From the NCBI GenBank assembly GCA_963705355.1, contig OY970070.1, positions 868,001 to 932,000 of the forward strand: a DNA stretch of 64,000 bases, written 5' to 3'. The stretch comes from COMBO-56-21 sp963705355. GTDB lineage: Archaea; Thermoplasmatota; Thermoplasmata; UBA10834. The translations under genes were made by a program, and so were the position numbers. The notes under the pieces were generated by a model. That model did not search any database. It was not told where the DNA came from and saw only the letters and a list, made by a program, of their open reading frames with translations. Numbering within the stretch: the stretch's first letter is position 1; each line of letters opens with the position of its first letter. Positions 42,699 through 50,981 of this stretch are shown here, in pieces.

Positions 42699-42990
42699 GC
42701 GCAGGGACGACCTGCCGGAGATGGTCGCGGCGATAACGGTCACCGTCCCAAGGCTAGTCCTCAGCGCGGGGTTCGCTTACCTGAGGCTGAAGAGGACGGC
42801 CAGGAAGAGCTCCAAGCTCTTCGAGAAAGGCCTCGTCGACAGCGGCATCTCGCCGGACATGGCGCATCAGCTCGCGATGAAGTTCGAGACGGATCTCAGT
42901 ATCCGCAGGATGGTCAGCAGCTTCGGCGGCGATTTCACGAGATGGGGTAGGGGAGAGGCCGGCAAGATCCCTCCACAGCCGGACCAATAG
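42691..42990 (+). CDS. Small helical protein, second of a paralogous pair
   Basis: A 99-residue protein with a moderately hydrophobic N-terminal segment (AAITVTVPRLVLSAGFAYLRL) and the shared G/S-I/M-S/D-x-x-x-A-x-x-L-x-x-K-F motif of its neighbour. Translation overlaps by 8 nt with the preceding gene, so a heteromeric complex is plausible. Function unknown. Confidence 0.68.
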   Translation: MSERRDDLPEMVAAITVTVPRLVLSAGFAYLRLKRTARKSSKLFEKGLVDSGISPDMAHQLAMKFETDLSIRRMVSSFGGDFTRWGRGEAGKIPPQPDQ

Positions 42991-43069
42991 AGGTTCGAGC
43001 AAACCACTCTGTGACCCGTTGGCGAATCTCCGAGAAAGTAATATCAATCACTCCTCCGATATTGAGCCC

Positions 43070-43849
43070 GTGAAGCAGGAACTGACAAGGATCGGAAATG
43101 CCGTCCACGCAGCATATCACGAGCTGCCGAAAGACTACGATGGCCACATCCATGTCGGCATGGGCGCCAGCGGCTCCGCGACCTCGAGGATCGACAAGTT
43201 CGCCGAGGAAGTCGTCCTGAAGTATCTCGAGGATGAGGACATCAAGCTGAACGTGCTGAGCGAAGAAGCCGGGTTCATCGACAGAGGCGCGGACCGCGTC
43301 CTCGTGCTCGACCCGATCGACGGCACGCTGAACTGCACCCGCGGGATCCCGTTCTTCTCCGTTTCGATGGCGGTGGGCAAGAAGAAGCTGACCGACTGCG
43401 ACTACGCGCTCGTGAAGAACCTCTTCACGGGCGACAGCTACTATGCGCAGCGCGGTCGGGGCGCCGAGTTCAACGGCCACAGGATAGGAGTGTCGAAATA
43501 CGACAGAGACGATGCCATCTTCATCATGTTCGACGGCAGGGACGCCGCTCCCGAATCTGAGGAGGTCAAGCTCTTGGCCAGCAGGGTCAGGACCATGGGC
43601 TGCGCCTCATTGGAGATGTGTCTAGTGGCCCAGGGGTCAGTCCAAGCGCATTACATGAACTGCACCAACTTCAAGAGAATGATAAGGGTTATCGATATCG
43701 CAGCCAGTTGCCTCATCCTGCGGGAGGCAGGAGGCGAGGTCGTCGATCTCGAGGGCAACAAGCTCGATATGGAATTCGACCTGCAGGACAGGAAGAACTT
43801 CCTGGCCTACGGAGACCCAAGGATAAAGGAGATGGTATTACGAGAATAG
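43070..43849 (+). CDS. Inositol-monophosphatase/NADP-phosphatase-like enzyme
   Basis: A 259-residue Mg2+-dependent phosphatase of the IMPase/FBPase-like family: LSEEAGFI near 64-71, VLDPIDGTLNCTRGIPFFSVSMAV near 80-103 with the metal Asp residues, and near the end IDIAASCLILREAGGEVVD in place of the usual W-D motif. In some archaea this domain is fused to NAD kinase as NADP phosphatase/NAD kinase (for example Methanocaldococcus MJ0917). Here the two are separate overlapping frames. Start taken at GTG 43070; a TTG at 43019 would add 17 residues. Confidence 0.86.
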   Translation: MKQELTRIGNAVHAAYHELPKDYDGHIHVGMGASGSATSRIDKFAEEVVLKYLEDEDIKLNVLSEEAGFIDRGADRVLVLDPIDGTLNCTRGIPFFSVSMAVGKKKLTDCDYALVKNLFTGDSYYAQRGRGAEFNGHRIGVSKYDRDDAIFIMFDGRDAAPESEEVKLLASRVRTMGCASLEMCLVAQGSVQAHYMNCTNFKRMIRVIDIAASCLILREAGGEVVDLEGNKLDMEFDLQDRKNFLAYGDPRIKEMVLRE

Positions 43850-44667
43850 GGATCACTGGCACTCCCGAGCTGAAGAACTTCAAGCCCGTGGCGAAGAAGG
43901 TATTCGAGGCGCTCAAGGGAGTCGATTATGTCGTGGAGGCTCACACCGCGGAAGCGCTCGGGCTCAAAGGAGTCCCGCTCGCGAAGATGAAGGTGGATGC
44001 TCTGATAACGGTCGGTGGCGACGGCACCATCCTCCGCACGCTGCAAGGGTGTGATGCGCCGGTCATGGGCGTGAACGCGGGCGTGCTCGGTTTCCTGACG
44101 GAGATCCAGGCGGATGAGATCAAGCCGGCGATCAAGAGGCTTCTGAAGGGCGACTACCGCATCGACGAGAGGCTGAAGCTCAAGACGATACTGAACGGGA
44201 AGAGGCTCGAAGACGCGACGAACGAAGCTGTTGTGCACACGGCCCACATCGCGAAGATGAGGCATTTCGCGATCTCAGTCGACGGCACGCAGGCTACGGA
44301 GATACGCGCAGACGGCCTGATAGTCGCAACGCCCACTGGCTCCACGAGCTACGCCATGAGCGTCGGCTCGTCCATCATCGACCCCAGGGTCGATGCGTTC
44401 GTCATAGCGCCGATCGCGCCGTTCAGGCTCGCCGCGCGACCTCTGGTCGTGTCCGCGAAGAGCAGGATTTCCGTCAGCATCCTGGAACCAAAGGAGTGCA
44501 CGATGGTGATAGATGGCCAGTGCGAGTTCAAGATCAGGGGAGATGAGACGCTGGTCTTCACGGCCTCAGAGAAGAGGGCCAAGTTCATCAGCTTCAAGGA
44601 CGACTTCTACAGGAACCTGGAGGAGAAGCTCATAGCCTCCGCTCCCTTCGCAGCGCACAGACACTGA
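43837..44667 (+). CDS. NAD kinase
   Basis: About 276 residues of ATP-NAD kinase: GITGTPE at the N-terminus, the catalytic VGGDGTILRTL near residue 48-58, GVNAGVLGFLTEI near 70, the NE..VH motif TNEAVVHTAHIAKM near 130, and ATPTGSTSYAMSVGSSIIDP near 165. It makes NADP. The conserved start (TRIGITG) has no ATG, GTG or TTG. ATT at 43837 follows AAAGGAGATGGT with good spacing, and overlaps the phosphatase stop by 13 nt. Either ATT initiates, a -1 frameshift joins it to the phosphatase, or the sequence has an error. Confidence 0.88.
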   Translation: MTRIGITGTPELKNFKPVAKKVFEALKGVDYVVEAHTAEALGLKGVPLAKMKVDALITVGGDGTILRTLQGCDAPVMGVNAGVLGFLTEIQADEIKPAIKRLLKGDYRIDERLKLKTILNGKRLEDATNEAVVHTAHIAKMRHFAISVDGTQATEIRADGLIVATPTGSTSYAMSVGSSIIDPRVDAFVIAPIAPFRLAARPLVVSAKSRISVSILEPKECTMVIDGQCEFKIRGDETLVFTASEKRAKFISFKDDFYRNLEEKLIASAPFAAHRH

Positions 44668-44686
44668 CCCGGAGAAGATCATCACA

Positions 44687-45217
44687 ATGAACGTCGGCAA
44701 GAACGAGCCTCTGAGGATCGACTATCCAAAGCACTGGTTCGTCATCATGACGATAGTCTTCGAGGCGGTCGCGGCGTGGCTCTTCTACACTGCCTACACG
44801 AACGCTCCCGGGCTCTGGAGGGACGCGTGGATCATCATCAGCCCGATCATCGGTATCCTCGCAGCGCTCTTCCTGGTGCCGCCCATGTTCACGCACCATC
44901 TTGCAGGCGCGAAGGGCGTACGCATCAGGATGGGATGGCTGATCAACACCACGATCCCATATGCCTGGATCATGGAGGTGAAGGAGACATCCGTCCCCAG
45001 GGGAGGCCTCAGAGTCGGCGTGGGGGTTAGATACTTCCCGATCAGCAAGGCCTTGTTCGTCACATCGTCGTTCTCGAGCCTGGTGAAGCTGAAGCTCGAC
45101 GGCGAGCACGAGCTGGGGGGCATCATCAGGAAGCGGCATGTCGAGGAGATCGTGCTGAGCGTCAGCTACAAGCCCGCCTTGATCGAGGCGGTCAGGGCGA
45201 GGGCGGGCTTAGAATAG
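44687..45217 (+). CDS. Hypothetical membrane protein with PH-like domain
   Basis: A 176-residue protein with two membrane segments (residues 18-36 and 47-66) followed by about 100 residues of strands and a final helix, close in layout to bPH/YdbS-like domains (GVRIRMGWLINTTIPYAWIMEVKET). It lies 19 nt after the NAD kinase gene and 10 nt before the JAMM gene, in one apparent operon. Function unknown. Confidence 0.68.
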   Translation: MNVGKNEPLRIDYPKHWFVIMTIVFEAVAAWLFYTAYTNAPGLWRDAWIIISPIIGILAALFLVPPMFTHHLAGAKGVRIRMGWLINTTIPYAWIMEVKETSVPRGGLRVGVGVRYFPISKALFVTSSFSSLVKLKLDGEHELGGIIRKRHVEEIVLSVSYKPALIEAVRARAGLE

Positions 45218-45227
45218 GGTGTGATGA

Positions 45228-45632
45228 ATGCCGCTGTTTGACTTCTTCAAGGACGACAGAGCGAACATCCACAGCATCAAGAAGCGGACTCTGAAGATGA
45301 TCTTGGAGGCGTCGAAGTCGCAGTTCCCCGAGGAATTCGGGGCGCTTTTGAGGGCGGAGAAGGGCGTCATCCACGAGCTCATTCTCCTGCCTGGCACTGT
45401 CTCTGGAAACAGGCACGCGATCTTCCAGTTCCACAACCTGCCGATCGATTTCACGATCGTCGGGACCGTCCACTCTCATCCTTCAGGCGTCTGCTACCCG
45501 TCCAGAGCAGACGTCCAGCTGTTCCAGAAGTTCGGCTGGATCCACATCATCGTCTGCAGCCCGTTCGACAGGACAAGTTGGGCCACCTATGACGCCAGCG
45601 GCGAGCCGAGGGAACTCAAGGTGGTCGACTGA
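45228..45632 (+). CDS. JAMM/MPN+ metalloprotease-like protein
   Basis: A 134-residue protein with the complete JAMM pattern: Glu in PEEFGALLRAEKG near residues 29-41, then VGTVHSHPSGVCYPSRADVQLF near 77-99 (H-x-H plus downstream S-x7-D). Archaeal members remove ubiquitin-like SAMPs or other conjugates from proteins. It lacks extra domains. No SAMP or E1 gene is in view. Confidence 0.85.
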   Translation: MPLFDFFKDDRANIHSIKKRTLKMILEASKSQFPEEFGALLRAEKGVIHELILLPGTVSGNRHAIFQFHNLPIDFTIVGTVHSHPSGVCYPSRADVQLFQKFGWIHIIVCSPFDRTSWATYDASGEPRELKVVD

Positions 45633-45758
45633 ATACATCGCGCAACTCGGACCACGGCATTCGCTGCACTATCCTTCATTGAGGTTCCACATCATAGCCA
45701 GCACATTGTTATGAAAGAATAGTTTCTGCAAACGAAAGAATAAATAGGGATGCACGCT

Positions 45759-46349
45759 ATGTCAAGCCTCGATCCGACAGGTGAACAGGTGACGAACAGA
45801 ATCGCCCCAAAACCTCCCAAGGATTGGGAGAGGAACTCAGATCTTCCCTTCTCAGGGCTCTTCGGAGACACGGCGCAGCTTAGGGTGCTCCAGGAGATCG
45901 TAGCAGATCCACACTCCGATTACCGTCCCAAGGATCTAAGGGAGTTGACTGGCCTCTCGGAACCAAGCGTAGGAAAGGCTGTCTCAGCATTGGTCGCAGT
46001 GGGGATCTTGAAGAACATCTCGAACGACCGCAGGAGACCCATTTATAGGGCCAACGCGTCCTCAAGAAAGCTAATGGCACTTACCTTCCTCGCGTATGCG
46101 ATGATCGACGACAGGGATGGGACGGAAGCTATGGACCACGCGATAAGGCACTACTGCGGACCTTCCTTGGAGTCTGTGGAGGGCGCCCGAATCTCCCCGA
46201 CTGACATGTTCATTGAGTTCATGACCGCGACTGGCGGCAAACCAGGCCGCGGAAAAGCATCAGCGGGCGCCAGGGTGTACATGTCGCAGAGGGCGGCCCA
46301 GAAGTTCGCCGATGCCATGGCGAGGGCTCTGAGAGGACCGGCCGAGTGA
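45759..46349 (+). CDS. HTH transcriptional regulator
   Basis: A 196-residue protein. Residues 27-100 are a winged helix-turn-helix (QLRVLQEIVADPHSDYRPKDLRELTGLSEPSVGKAVSALVAVGILKN, then DRRRPIYRAN wing), of the archaeal ArsR/MarR-like kind. The C-terminal 90 residues are helical, without known effector motif. Two GAAAGAATA direct repeats, 24 nt apart, lie upstream; the nearer includes the TATA-like AATAAATA. An ATG three codons earlier (45750) is equally possible. Confidence 0.75.
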   Translation: MSSLDPTGEQVTNRIAPKPPKDWERNSDLPFSGLFGDTAQLRVLQEIVADPHSDYRPKDLRELTGLSEPSVGKAVSALVAVGILKNISNDRRRPIYRANASSRKLMALTFLAYAMIDDRDGTEAMDHAIRHYCGPSLESVEGARISPTDMFIEFMTATGGKPGRGKASAGARVYMSQRAAQKFADAMARALRGPAE

Positions 46350-46387
46350 CTCCCTCGGCAGCCTATACTGTCGAAATGCAAGACGTG

Positions 46388-47308
46388 TCAGCGCCTCTTC
46401 CTTGACAGCTGGATTCTCCTGCCAATCTCATCCTGATAGAGTTGGAGGGCCCTCTGACTCGTGTACCAATCACCCTTGATCATGAGAGCGGGCAGCCGTC
46501 CCTGCCCGGCCCGGAGCGACAAGTACTGAGCCGAGTAACCGCTAAGCGACGCGAATGATTTCAACTGCTTCAACTCGTCATCCTTGGTCCCGACCTGGTC
46601 CAGCAGGTCTAGCAGCGAGCGACCCATCCTCACCCTCAGGAAGTCCTCCAACCTCGCGAGGTCGCCGGAATGAGCGATCTCCAGGCAAGATAGATACGAC
46701 TCCCAGTCTGGTGGAAGAATGTGAACTGGCGGCCAGTTGTGCTTGACGAAATGCAGATTCAACAACAATCGACCAACACGGCCATTGCCGTCACTCAAAG
46801 GATGGATGGACTCGAATTCATGATGCATCCAGGAAGCGAGGAAGAAGACGGACTCCCCCACCATGTCTCTCCTGCTGTACTCCTCAATCCATTCTTGCAT
46901 GAGGGAGAGCACCTTCTCCATTCGAGGTGGAACATGCTTTGTCCCAACGATCCTGACATTCACACGGCGCCACTGACCGGCATCGGACAGGACACCTCGA
47001 AACACCTCTTCGTGGAGTTCCAGCACAGTCTGGAGCGCAATCGGTTTCTTTCTTCGAGAAAGAAGACCGCGAAAGGCCACCTCATGCTGGATGGTTTCTA
47101 AGACATCGCGCATAGGTCGGTTGCCCACTGAACGATCTTCCAGGATGAGCCTCTCGACGTCCCGCAATGTGAGCGTGTTTCCCTCGATCGCATTCGTGCC
47201 CCAGGTGTTCAGGGCACTTGCCCTTTTCCATACTCCATCAGGCAGATCCTCGAGTGCGTCACGAGTGAGAAGTTGCTTCCGCAGAGCGTCTAATATGATT
47301 TCATTCAT
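46388..47308 (-). CDS. Fic-family AMP-transferase-like protein with C-terminal HTH
   Basis: A 306-residue Fic protein. The active site HPLSDGNGRVGR near residue 185 keeps the catalytic His and the phosphate-binding residues (HxFxDGNGRxxR form with Leu in place of Phe). The inhibitory-helix motif TNAIEGN near residue 37 fits class II Fic proteins, where the Glu blocks ATP. The C-terminal 60 residues (FASLSGYSAQYLSLRAGQGRLPA) look like a helix-turn-helix. The first ATG (47326) is also open, but the TATA-like TTTAAATAG at 47333-47340 points to a leaderless start at ATG 47308. Confidence 0.87.
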   Translation of the reverse strand: MNEIILDALRKQLLTRDALEDLPDGVWKRASALNTWGTNAIEGNTLTLRDVERLILEDRSVGNRPMRDVLETIQHEVAFRGLLSRRKKPIALQTVLELHEEVFRGVLSDAGQWRRVNVRIVGTKHVPPRMEKVLSLMQEWIEEYSRRDMVGESVFFLASWMHHEFESIHPLSDGNGRVGRLLLNLHFVKHNWPPVHILPPDWESYLSCLEIAHSGDLARLEDFLRVRMGRSLLDLLDQVGTKDDELKQLKSFASLSGYSAQYLSLRAGQGRLPALMIKGDWYTSQRALQLYQDEIGRRIQLSRKRR

Positions 47309-47319
47309 CTTGTCCAAAT

Positions 47320-47380
47320 ATATCATACTAACTATTTAAAGAGATATGATATAATGATACTTACCGCAACATATCATACT
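47320..47380 (-). promoter_or_regulatory. Fic promoter with three ATATCATA elements
   Basis: ATATCATA occurs at 47320-47327 and 47371-47378 (both within an exact ATATCATACT) and inverted at 47345-47352. The spacing is 25 and 26 nt. The TATA-like box lies between the first two. The arrangement looks like operators for a repressor, possibly the Fic protein's own HTH. Confidence 0.6.
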
Positions 47381-47399
47381 CTGACAGAGGCTTGAGGAA

Positions 47400-47873
47400 T
47401 CAAGGAGTGTACATGAAGATATCTCGCTTCCCAACATCGATGTGCACAACTAGACCATGCAACTTGAGAAAATCGCGACCGATGACGCTGGGTATTGAAA
47501 CCATGCGGATCCTCGCGCTTCCCTTCTTCGCCATCCTGTCCCGCGGGTTCTTCCCAGAGATAATGTCTGGCGTCTCGAAGTTCTCAGAATTCCCCTCAGA
47601 ATCCCGCATGAAAATGCAGGAGTTCGATATGACACACGCTTCAGTCGTTCCGCCCCAACCAGAGATGGGCGTCGACGATCGCGGAAGTGTGTTGATGTCC
47701 AAGCCGAGTCTCTTGAGATCATCTTCACCGACAATCGTTCTTGCAGAGCCAGTATCCAGCAGGAAATCAACCGGCCCAGATATTCCAGCGTCCGGCAGAG
47801 CAATGATTGCAGGGAAAATGAAGGCACCACTGAGTTCTGCTTTGCTGGCCACTTTTGCCGAAAACTTGCGCAT
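47400..47873 (-). CDS. Retropepsin-like aspartic protease-fold protein
   Basis: A 157-residue protein with the single-lobe pepsin pattern: VDFLLDTGSARTIV near residues 33-46 (the D-T-G active site), then GWGGTTEA, SVIGRDFLKLHGL near 130-142 (the hydrophobic-G-x-D/N-hydrophobic second motif), and a final strand. As with retroviral enzymes it would act as a dimer. No signal peptide. ATG 47873 starts the domain; the longer frame overlaps the DUF5678 gene. The pair is separated by 16 nt. Confidence 0.8.
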   Translation of the reverse strand: MRKFSAKVASKAELSGAFIFPAIIALPDAGISGPVDFLLDTGSARTIVGEDDLKRLGLDINTLPRSSTPISGWGGTTEACVISNSCIFMRDSEGNSENFETPDIISGKNPRDRMAKKGSARIRMVSIPSVIGRDFLKLHGLVVHIDVGKRDIFMYTP

Positions 47874-47889
47874 GGGCTCGCCCCACCCA

Positions 47890-48174
47890 TCACAACAGCC
47901 AGATGACGGGCTCTTTCGGGACGAATTCAACGGCCACGACCGTGACGTCCGGAATCCTCTTCTTTCGAAGGAGCCGGAAAATACCATTCGATGTCTCGGC
48001 TGACGCCAAGACCTTCCCCTCGTCGTAGGCTATGTACTTGTCAGGATACTTCGACCGAAGCTCTCCGATGTTGTTCATCACCCAGAGTTTGTTCTTCGTG
48101 AGTCGGTCGACCTTCTCCCACGCTGCTTCCAGCGCAGAATGATCCAAGACTGCGGTCTTGCATGATTCGCCCAT
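47890..48174 (-). CDS. DUF5678-like protein paired with retropepsin
   Basis: A 94-residue protein with LWVMNNIGELRSKYPDKYIAYDEGKVLAS near residues 30-58, the same pattern as the 34207-34443 protein, then FRLLRKKRIPDVTVVAVEFVPKEP. Directly upstream of the retropepsin-like gene, so the two are likely one transcript. A TATA-like TTTAATATCG is near 48198-48207. Function unknown. Confidence 0.75.
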   Translation of the reverse strand: MGESCKTAVLDHSALEAAWEKVDRLTKNKLWVMNNIGELRSKYPDKYIAYDEGKVLASAETSNGIFRLLRKKRIPDVTVVAVEFVPKEPVIWLL

Positions 48175-48327
48175 TGCATCGCCTCAATCCATTTCCTCGA
48201 TATTAAACCGAGCACTTGTTCAACGCACAAGAGGCTTTATTAACCTCTCCTGCGGAATCAGCCTACACGTAGCGTATTCCTCGCGTGGAACGCGCAAACC
48301 CCTACGACTGTGATTTGTGCGTGGTTG

Positions 48328-49554
48328 TCAGAAAATCCTGCTTTTAGGCGCAATGGTTCCTCTGACCACAGCTCCCATTCCGATCATCGTTCCCTCGCCG
48401 ATGATCGAGCCGACATCGATGGTGGCGTTTATGCCCGTTTTGACATCGTCGCCCATTATAACACCGAGCTTCCTGCGGCCGGAGCCTGTCTTTCTGCCGT
48501 CTACGATCACTTGAACCTCCTTCTCGTCCAATCTTAAGTTCGCTACCTTCGTCCCCGCGCCGAAGTTGCATCTCTCGCCGATGACGCTGTCACCGACATA
48601 GCTCAGGTGCGGCACTTTAGTCCTGCTCATTATGATGGAGTTCTTGATCTCGACCGCCGCGCCGATCTTGCAGTGGTCGCCTATCGAAGTGCTGGGACGG
48701 ATGTACGCGTTGGGGCCGATCTCGCACTCCTCGCCGATTATTGCGGGGCCGATGATGTAGCTGCCCGGGAGGACTCGAGTGCCCTTACCGACCTGGATAT
48801 TGCCTATGACCGTCGCCTTCTCCGACAAATCGCCTTCGACGTCGGCCTCGAGGTCCTCCATGAGTATCCTGTTCGCCTCAAGCAGGTCCCACGGTCTGGC
48901 GACATCTATCCACTCGCCCTTCAGGAGATGAGTGTATATGTGGTTCTTCCGCATGAGTATCTTGAACGAGTCGGTGATCTCGAATTCGCCTCTAGCGGAT
49001 TTCTTCGTCTCCGCTATCGCCTCGAATATCTCCGGCTCGAGTATGTACGCGCCCGCGTTGATGGTGTTTGTCTCGGGCACCTCGGGCTTCTCGATGATAT
49101 CCTTGACCACACCCGCATCGACCGTGATGCAGCCGTAGCGCTTCGGGTCCTCGACGGTCGTGAGGGCCATCACGGTCCCCTTGACCTTGTTGTGGTGTTC
49201 CACGATGCCCTTGACGCTCTCCTTCGTCAGCACTACGTCCCCGTAAAGGCAGAAAAAGGCGGAGTCGATCCTGTCCTTGATCATGCCTACGGCATGGGCT
49301 GTGCCGAGGCGCTCCTTCTGCTCGATGTACTCTATCTTGACCCCGAAGTCCTTGCCGTCTCCGAAATGCTCTCTGATACGCTGTGCGCGCCAGCCAACCA
49401 ATAGGATGAGGTCCTTGATGCCCGCTTCCTTCAGCGCTTCGATGTTGTGCTCGAGGAAGGGCTTGCCAGCCACTGGCAGGAGAGGTTTTGGTATGTTGGA
49501 AGTCAAAGGGCGCATCCTGAGCCCTTCGCCTGCTGCGAGAATGTATCCTTTCAT
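48328..49554 (-). CDS. Bifunctional sugar-1-phosphate nucleotidylyltransferase/acetyltransferase (GlmU-like)
   Basis: A 408-residue two-domain enzyme. Residues 1-230 are the nucleotidyltransferase fold (LAAGEGLRMRPLTSNIPKPLLPVAGKP, YGDVVL near 107). Residues 250-405 form a left-handed beta-helix of hexapeptide repeats (GEECEIGPNAYI, IGDHCKIGA, IGEGTMIGMGAV), with NFGAGTKVANLR. Archaeal homologues acetylate glucosamine-1-phosphate and make UDP-GlcNAc. ATG 49554 overlaps the TGA of the mutase gene (ATGA), which fixes the start. Coupled to GlmM, it completes the path from glucosamine-6-phosphate. Confidence 0.92.
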   Translation of the reverse strand: MKGYILAAGEGLRMRPLTSNIPKPLLPVAGKPFLEHNIEALKEAGIKDLILLVGWRAQRIREHFGDGKDFGVKIEYIEQKERLGTAHAVGMIKDRIDSAFFCLYGDVVLTKESVKGIVEHHNKVKGTVMALTTVEDPKRYGCITVDAGVVKDIIEKPEVPETNTINAGAYILEPEIFEAIAETKKSARGEFEITDSFKILMRKNHIYTHLLKGEWIDVARPWDLLEANRILMEDLEADVEGDLSEKATVIGNIQVGKGTRVLPGSYIIGPAIIGEECEIGPNAYIRPSTSIGDHCKIGAAVEIKNSIIMSRTKVPHLSYVGDSVIGERCNFGAGTKVANLRLDEKEVQVIVDGRKTGSGRRKLGVIMGDDVKTGINATIDVGSIIGEGTMIGMGAVVRGTIAPKSRIF

Positions 49555-50855
49555 TTGCACGCCCTCTTGACGACATTGTCTATCGTGTTCATGATGCTCG
49601 CGGCCCTCTTCTCGGTTCGAGCCTCGGCCAAGAGCCTGATCTTGGGCTCCGTTCCCGAGGGCCGGACGAGCGCCCAGCCGTCCTCGAACTGGAGCCTGTA
49701 GCCGTCCAGAGTGAGGATCTCGTCGCTCTTGAGGGCCCGCATCGCCTTGTCAAGGTTTCTGAGCACCATCTCCTTGAACTGCGGGTTGTAGGAGACCGCG
49801 CCCCTGAGGATCGGATATCTCGGAACCTTGGCTCTGAGCTCGGAGAGCTTCTTCTTGGATGCGAGCTCCACGAGCCTGGCAGCGGCGAGTACGCCGTCGG
49901 GGCAGAACGTCTGATCTGGAAATATCCATGTGCCCGAGGGTTCTCCGCCGAACTCGGCCTTGCTCTTCTTGACCTCCTCGCTTACGGAAACATCGCCCAC
50001 CCTGGTCCTGATGACCTTCGCATCGACGTAGTCGTCGATGACCATTGAGGTGTCGACGGTGACGACGACCTTCTTCTTGGCGAAGCGCTTCGCGAACAGG
50101 GCGAGCAGCTGATCTCCGCCGAGGAACACGCCTTTGTCGTCGATCGCGACCATCCTGTCCGCATCTCCGTCGTGGGCGATCCCCAGATCCGCCTTCATCG
50201 AGACGACGGCGTTCTTGAGATCCGTGAGATTCTCGTCGATCGGCTCGGGCGGCCTCCCTGGGAAATGACCGTCTATATTCGAGTTGAGCGTGATGACCTT
50301 GCAGCCCATGCGTTGGAGCACGATGGGCGTGATGTTCGACGCAGGCCCGTTCGCGCAGTCGACGACCACCTTCAGCGTGGAAGTCCCGACACCGGACAGT
50401 ATACGATATGCATGGGTATCGATGACTTCAGGGAGGACATGCTTCTTGCCGACCTGGTTCCAGGACTTCAGCTTGAACTCCTTGGACTCGAGGAGCTTCT
50501 CGATAGCGGCTGACTGGAGGACACCGAATCCCGAGCCATCAGGATTCCAGAGTTTTATGCCCGCGTACTCCGGCGGGTTGTGGCTGGCAGTGACCATGAC
50601 GCCGCAGTTCATTGTCCGAGCGGCCTCCGCAAGGGTCGGAGTAGTGACGAGCCCGGTTTCGAAGACATCGCACCCAGCCGCCATGAGCCCGCTCGATACC
50701 GCGGCCACGATCATCGGTCCAGATGTTCTTGAATCCATCCCGACGACCGCGCACTTCGCGCTGGTGCCGACTGCCATGCCGATCTCGGCTGCCAACTCCG
50801 GAGTGAAGTCCTTGTTGACAACGCCTCTCACGCCAGAGGATCCGAAAAGCTTCAT
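49551..50855 (-). CDS. glmM: Phosphoglucosamine mutase (GlmM-like)
   Basis: A 434-residue alpha-D-phosphohexomutase. It has KLFGSSGVRGVVN at the N-terminus, the phosphoserine loop VMVTASHNPPEYAGIK near residue 88-103, the metal-binding HDGDADRM near 228, GGEPSGTW near 310 and the phosphate-binding RPSGTEPKIR near 400. Its product glucosamine-1-phosphate is the substrate of the next, overlapping gene. Starts TTG 50870 and GTG 50867 are also open; ATG 50855 begins the conserved region. Confidence 0.93.
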   Translation of the reverse strand: MKLFGSSGVRGVVNKDFTPELAAEIGMAVGTSAKCAVVGMDSRTSGPMIVAAVSSGLMAAGCDVFETGLVTTPTLAEAARTMNCGVMVTASHNPPEYAGIKLWNPDGSGFGVLQSAAIEKLLESKEFKLKSWNQVGKKHVLPEVIDTHAYRILSGVGTSTLKVVVDCANGPASNITPIVLQRMGCKVITLNSNIDGHFPGRPPEPIDENLTDLKNAVVSMKADLGIAHDGDADRMVAIDDKGVFLGGDQLLALFAKRFAKKKVVVTVDTSMVIDDYVDAKVIRTRVGDVSVSEEVKKSKAEFGGEPSGTWIFPDQTFCPDGVLAAARLVELASKKKLSELRAKVPRYPILRGAVSYNPQFKEMVLRNLDKAMRALKSDEILTLDGYRLQFEDGWALVRPSGTEPKIRLLAEARTEKRAASIMNTIDNVVKRACK

Positions 50856-50981
50856 GGGACGGTTCACCAAGCCCTCTGATTACAGTACGCGGCTATATTA
50901 GATTTCTTGGATGCCTAGAGCTTGGAGGGGTTCCGTGGAAACATTCTTGACCTGACTGGTCAATGTTCGTTGGGGAATGGC

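Noticed and set aside
47874..47987. Longer start of the retropepsin-like protein
   Set aside because: It runs into the DUF5678 gene in another frame and its residues look random; ATG 47873 begins the fold.
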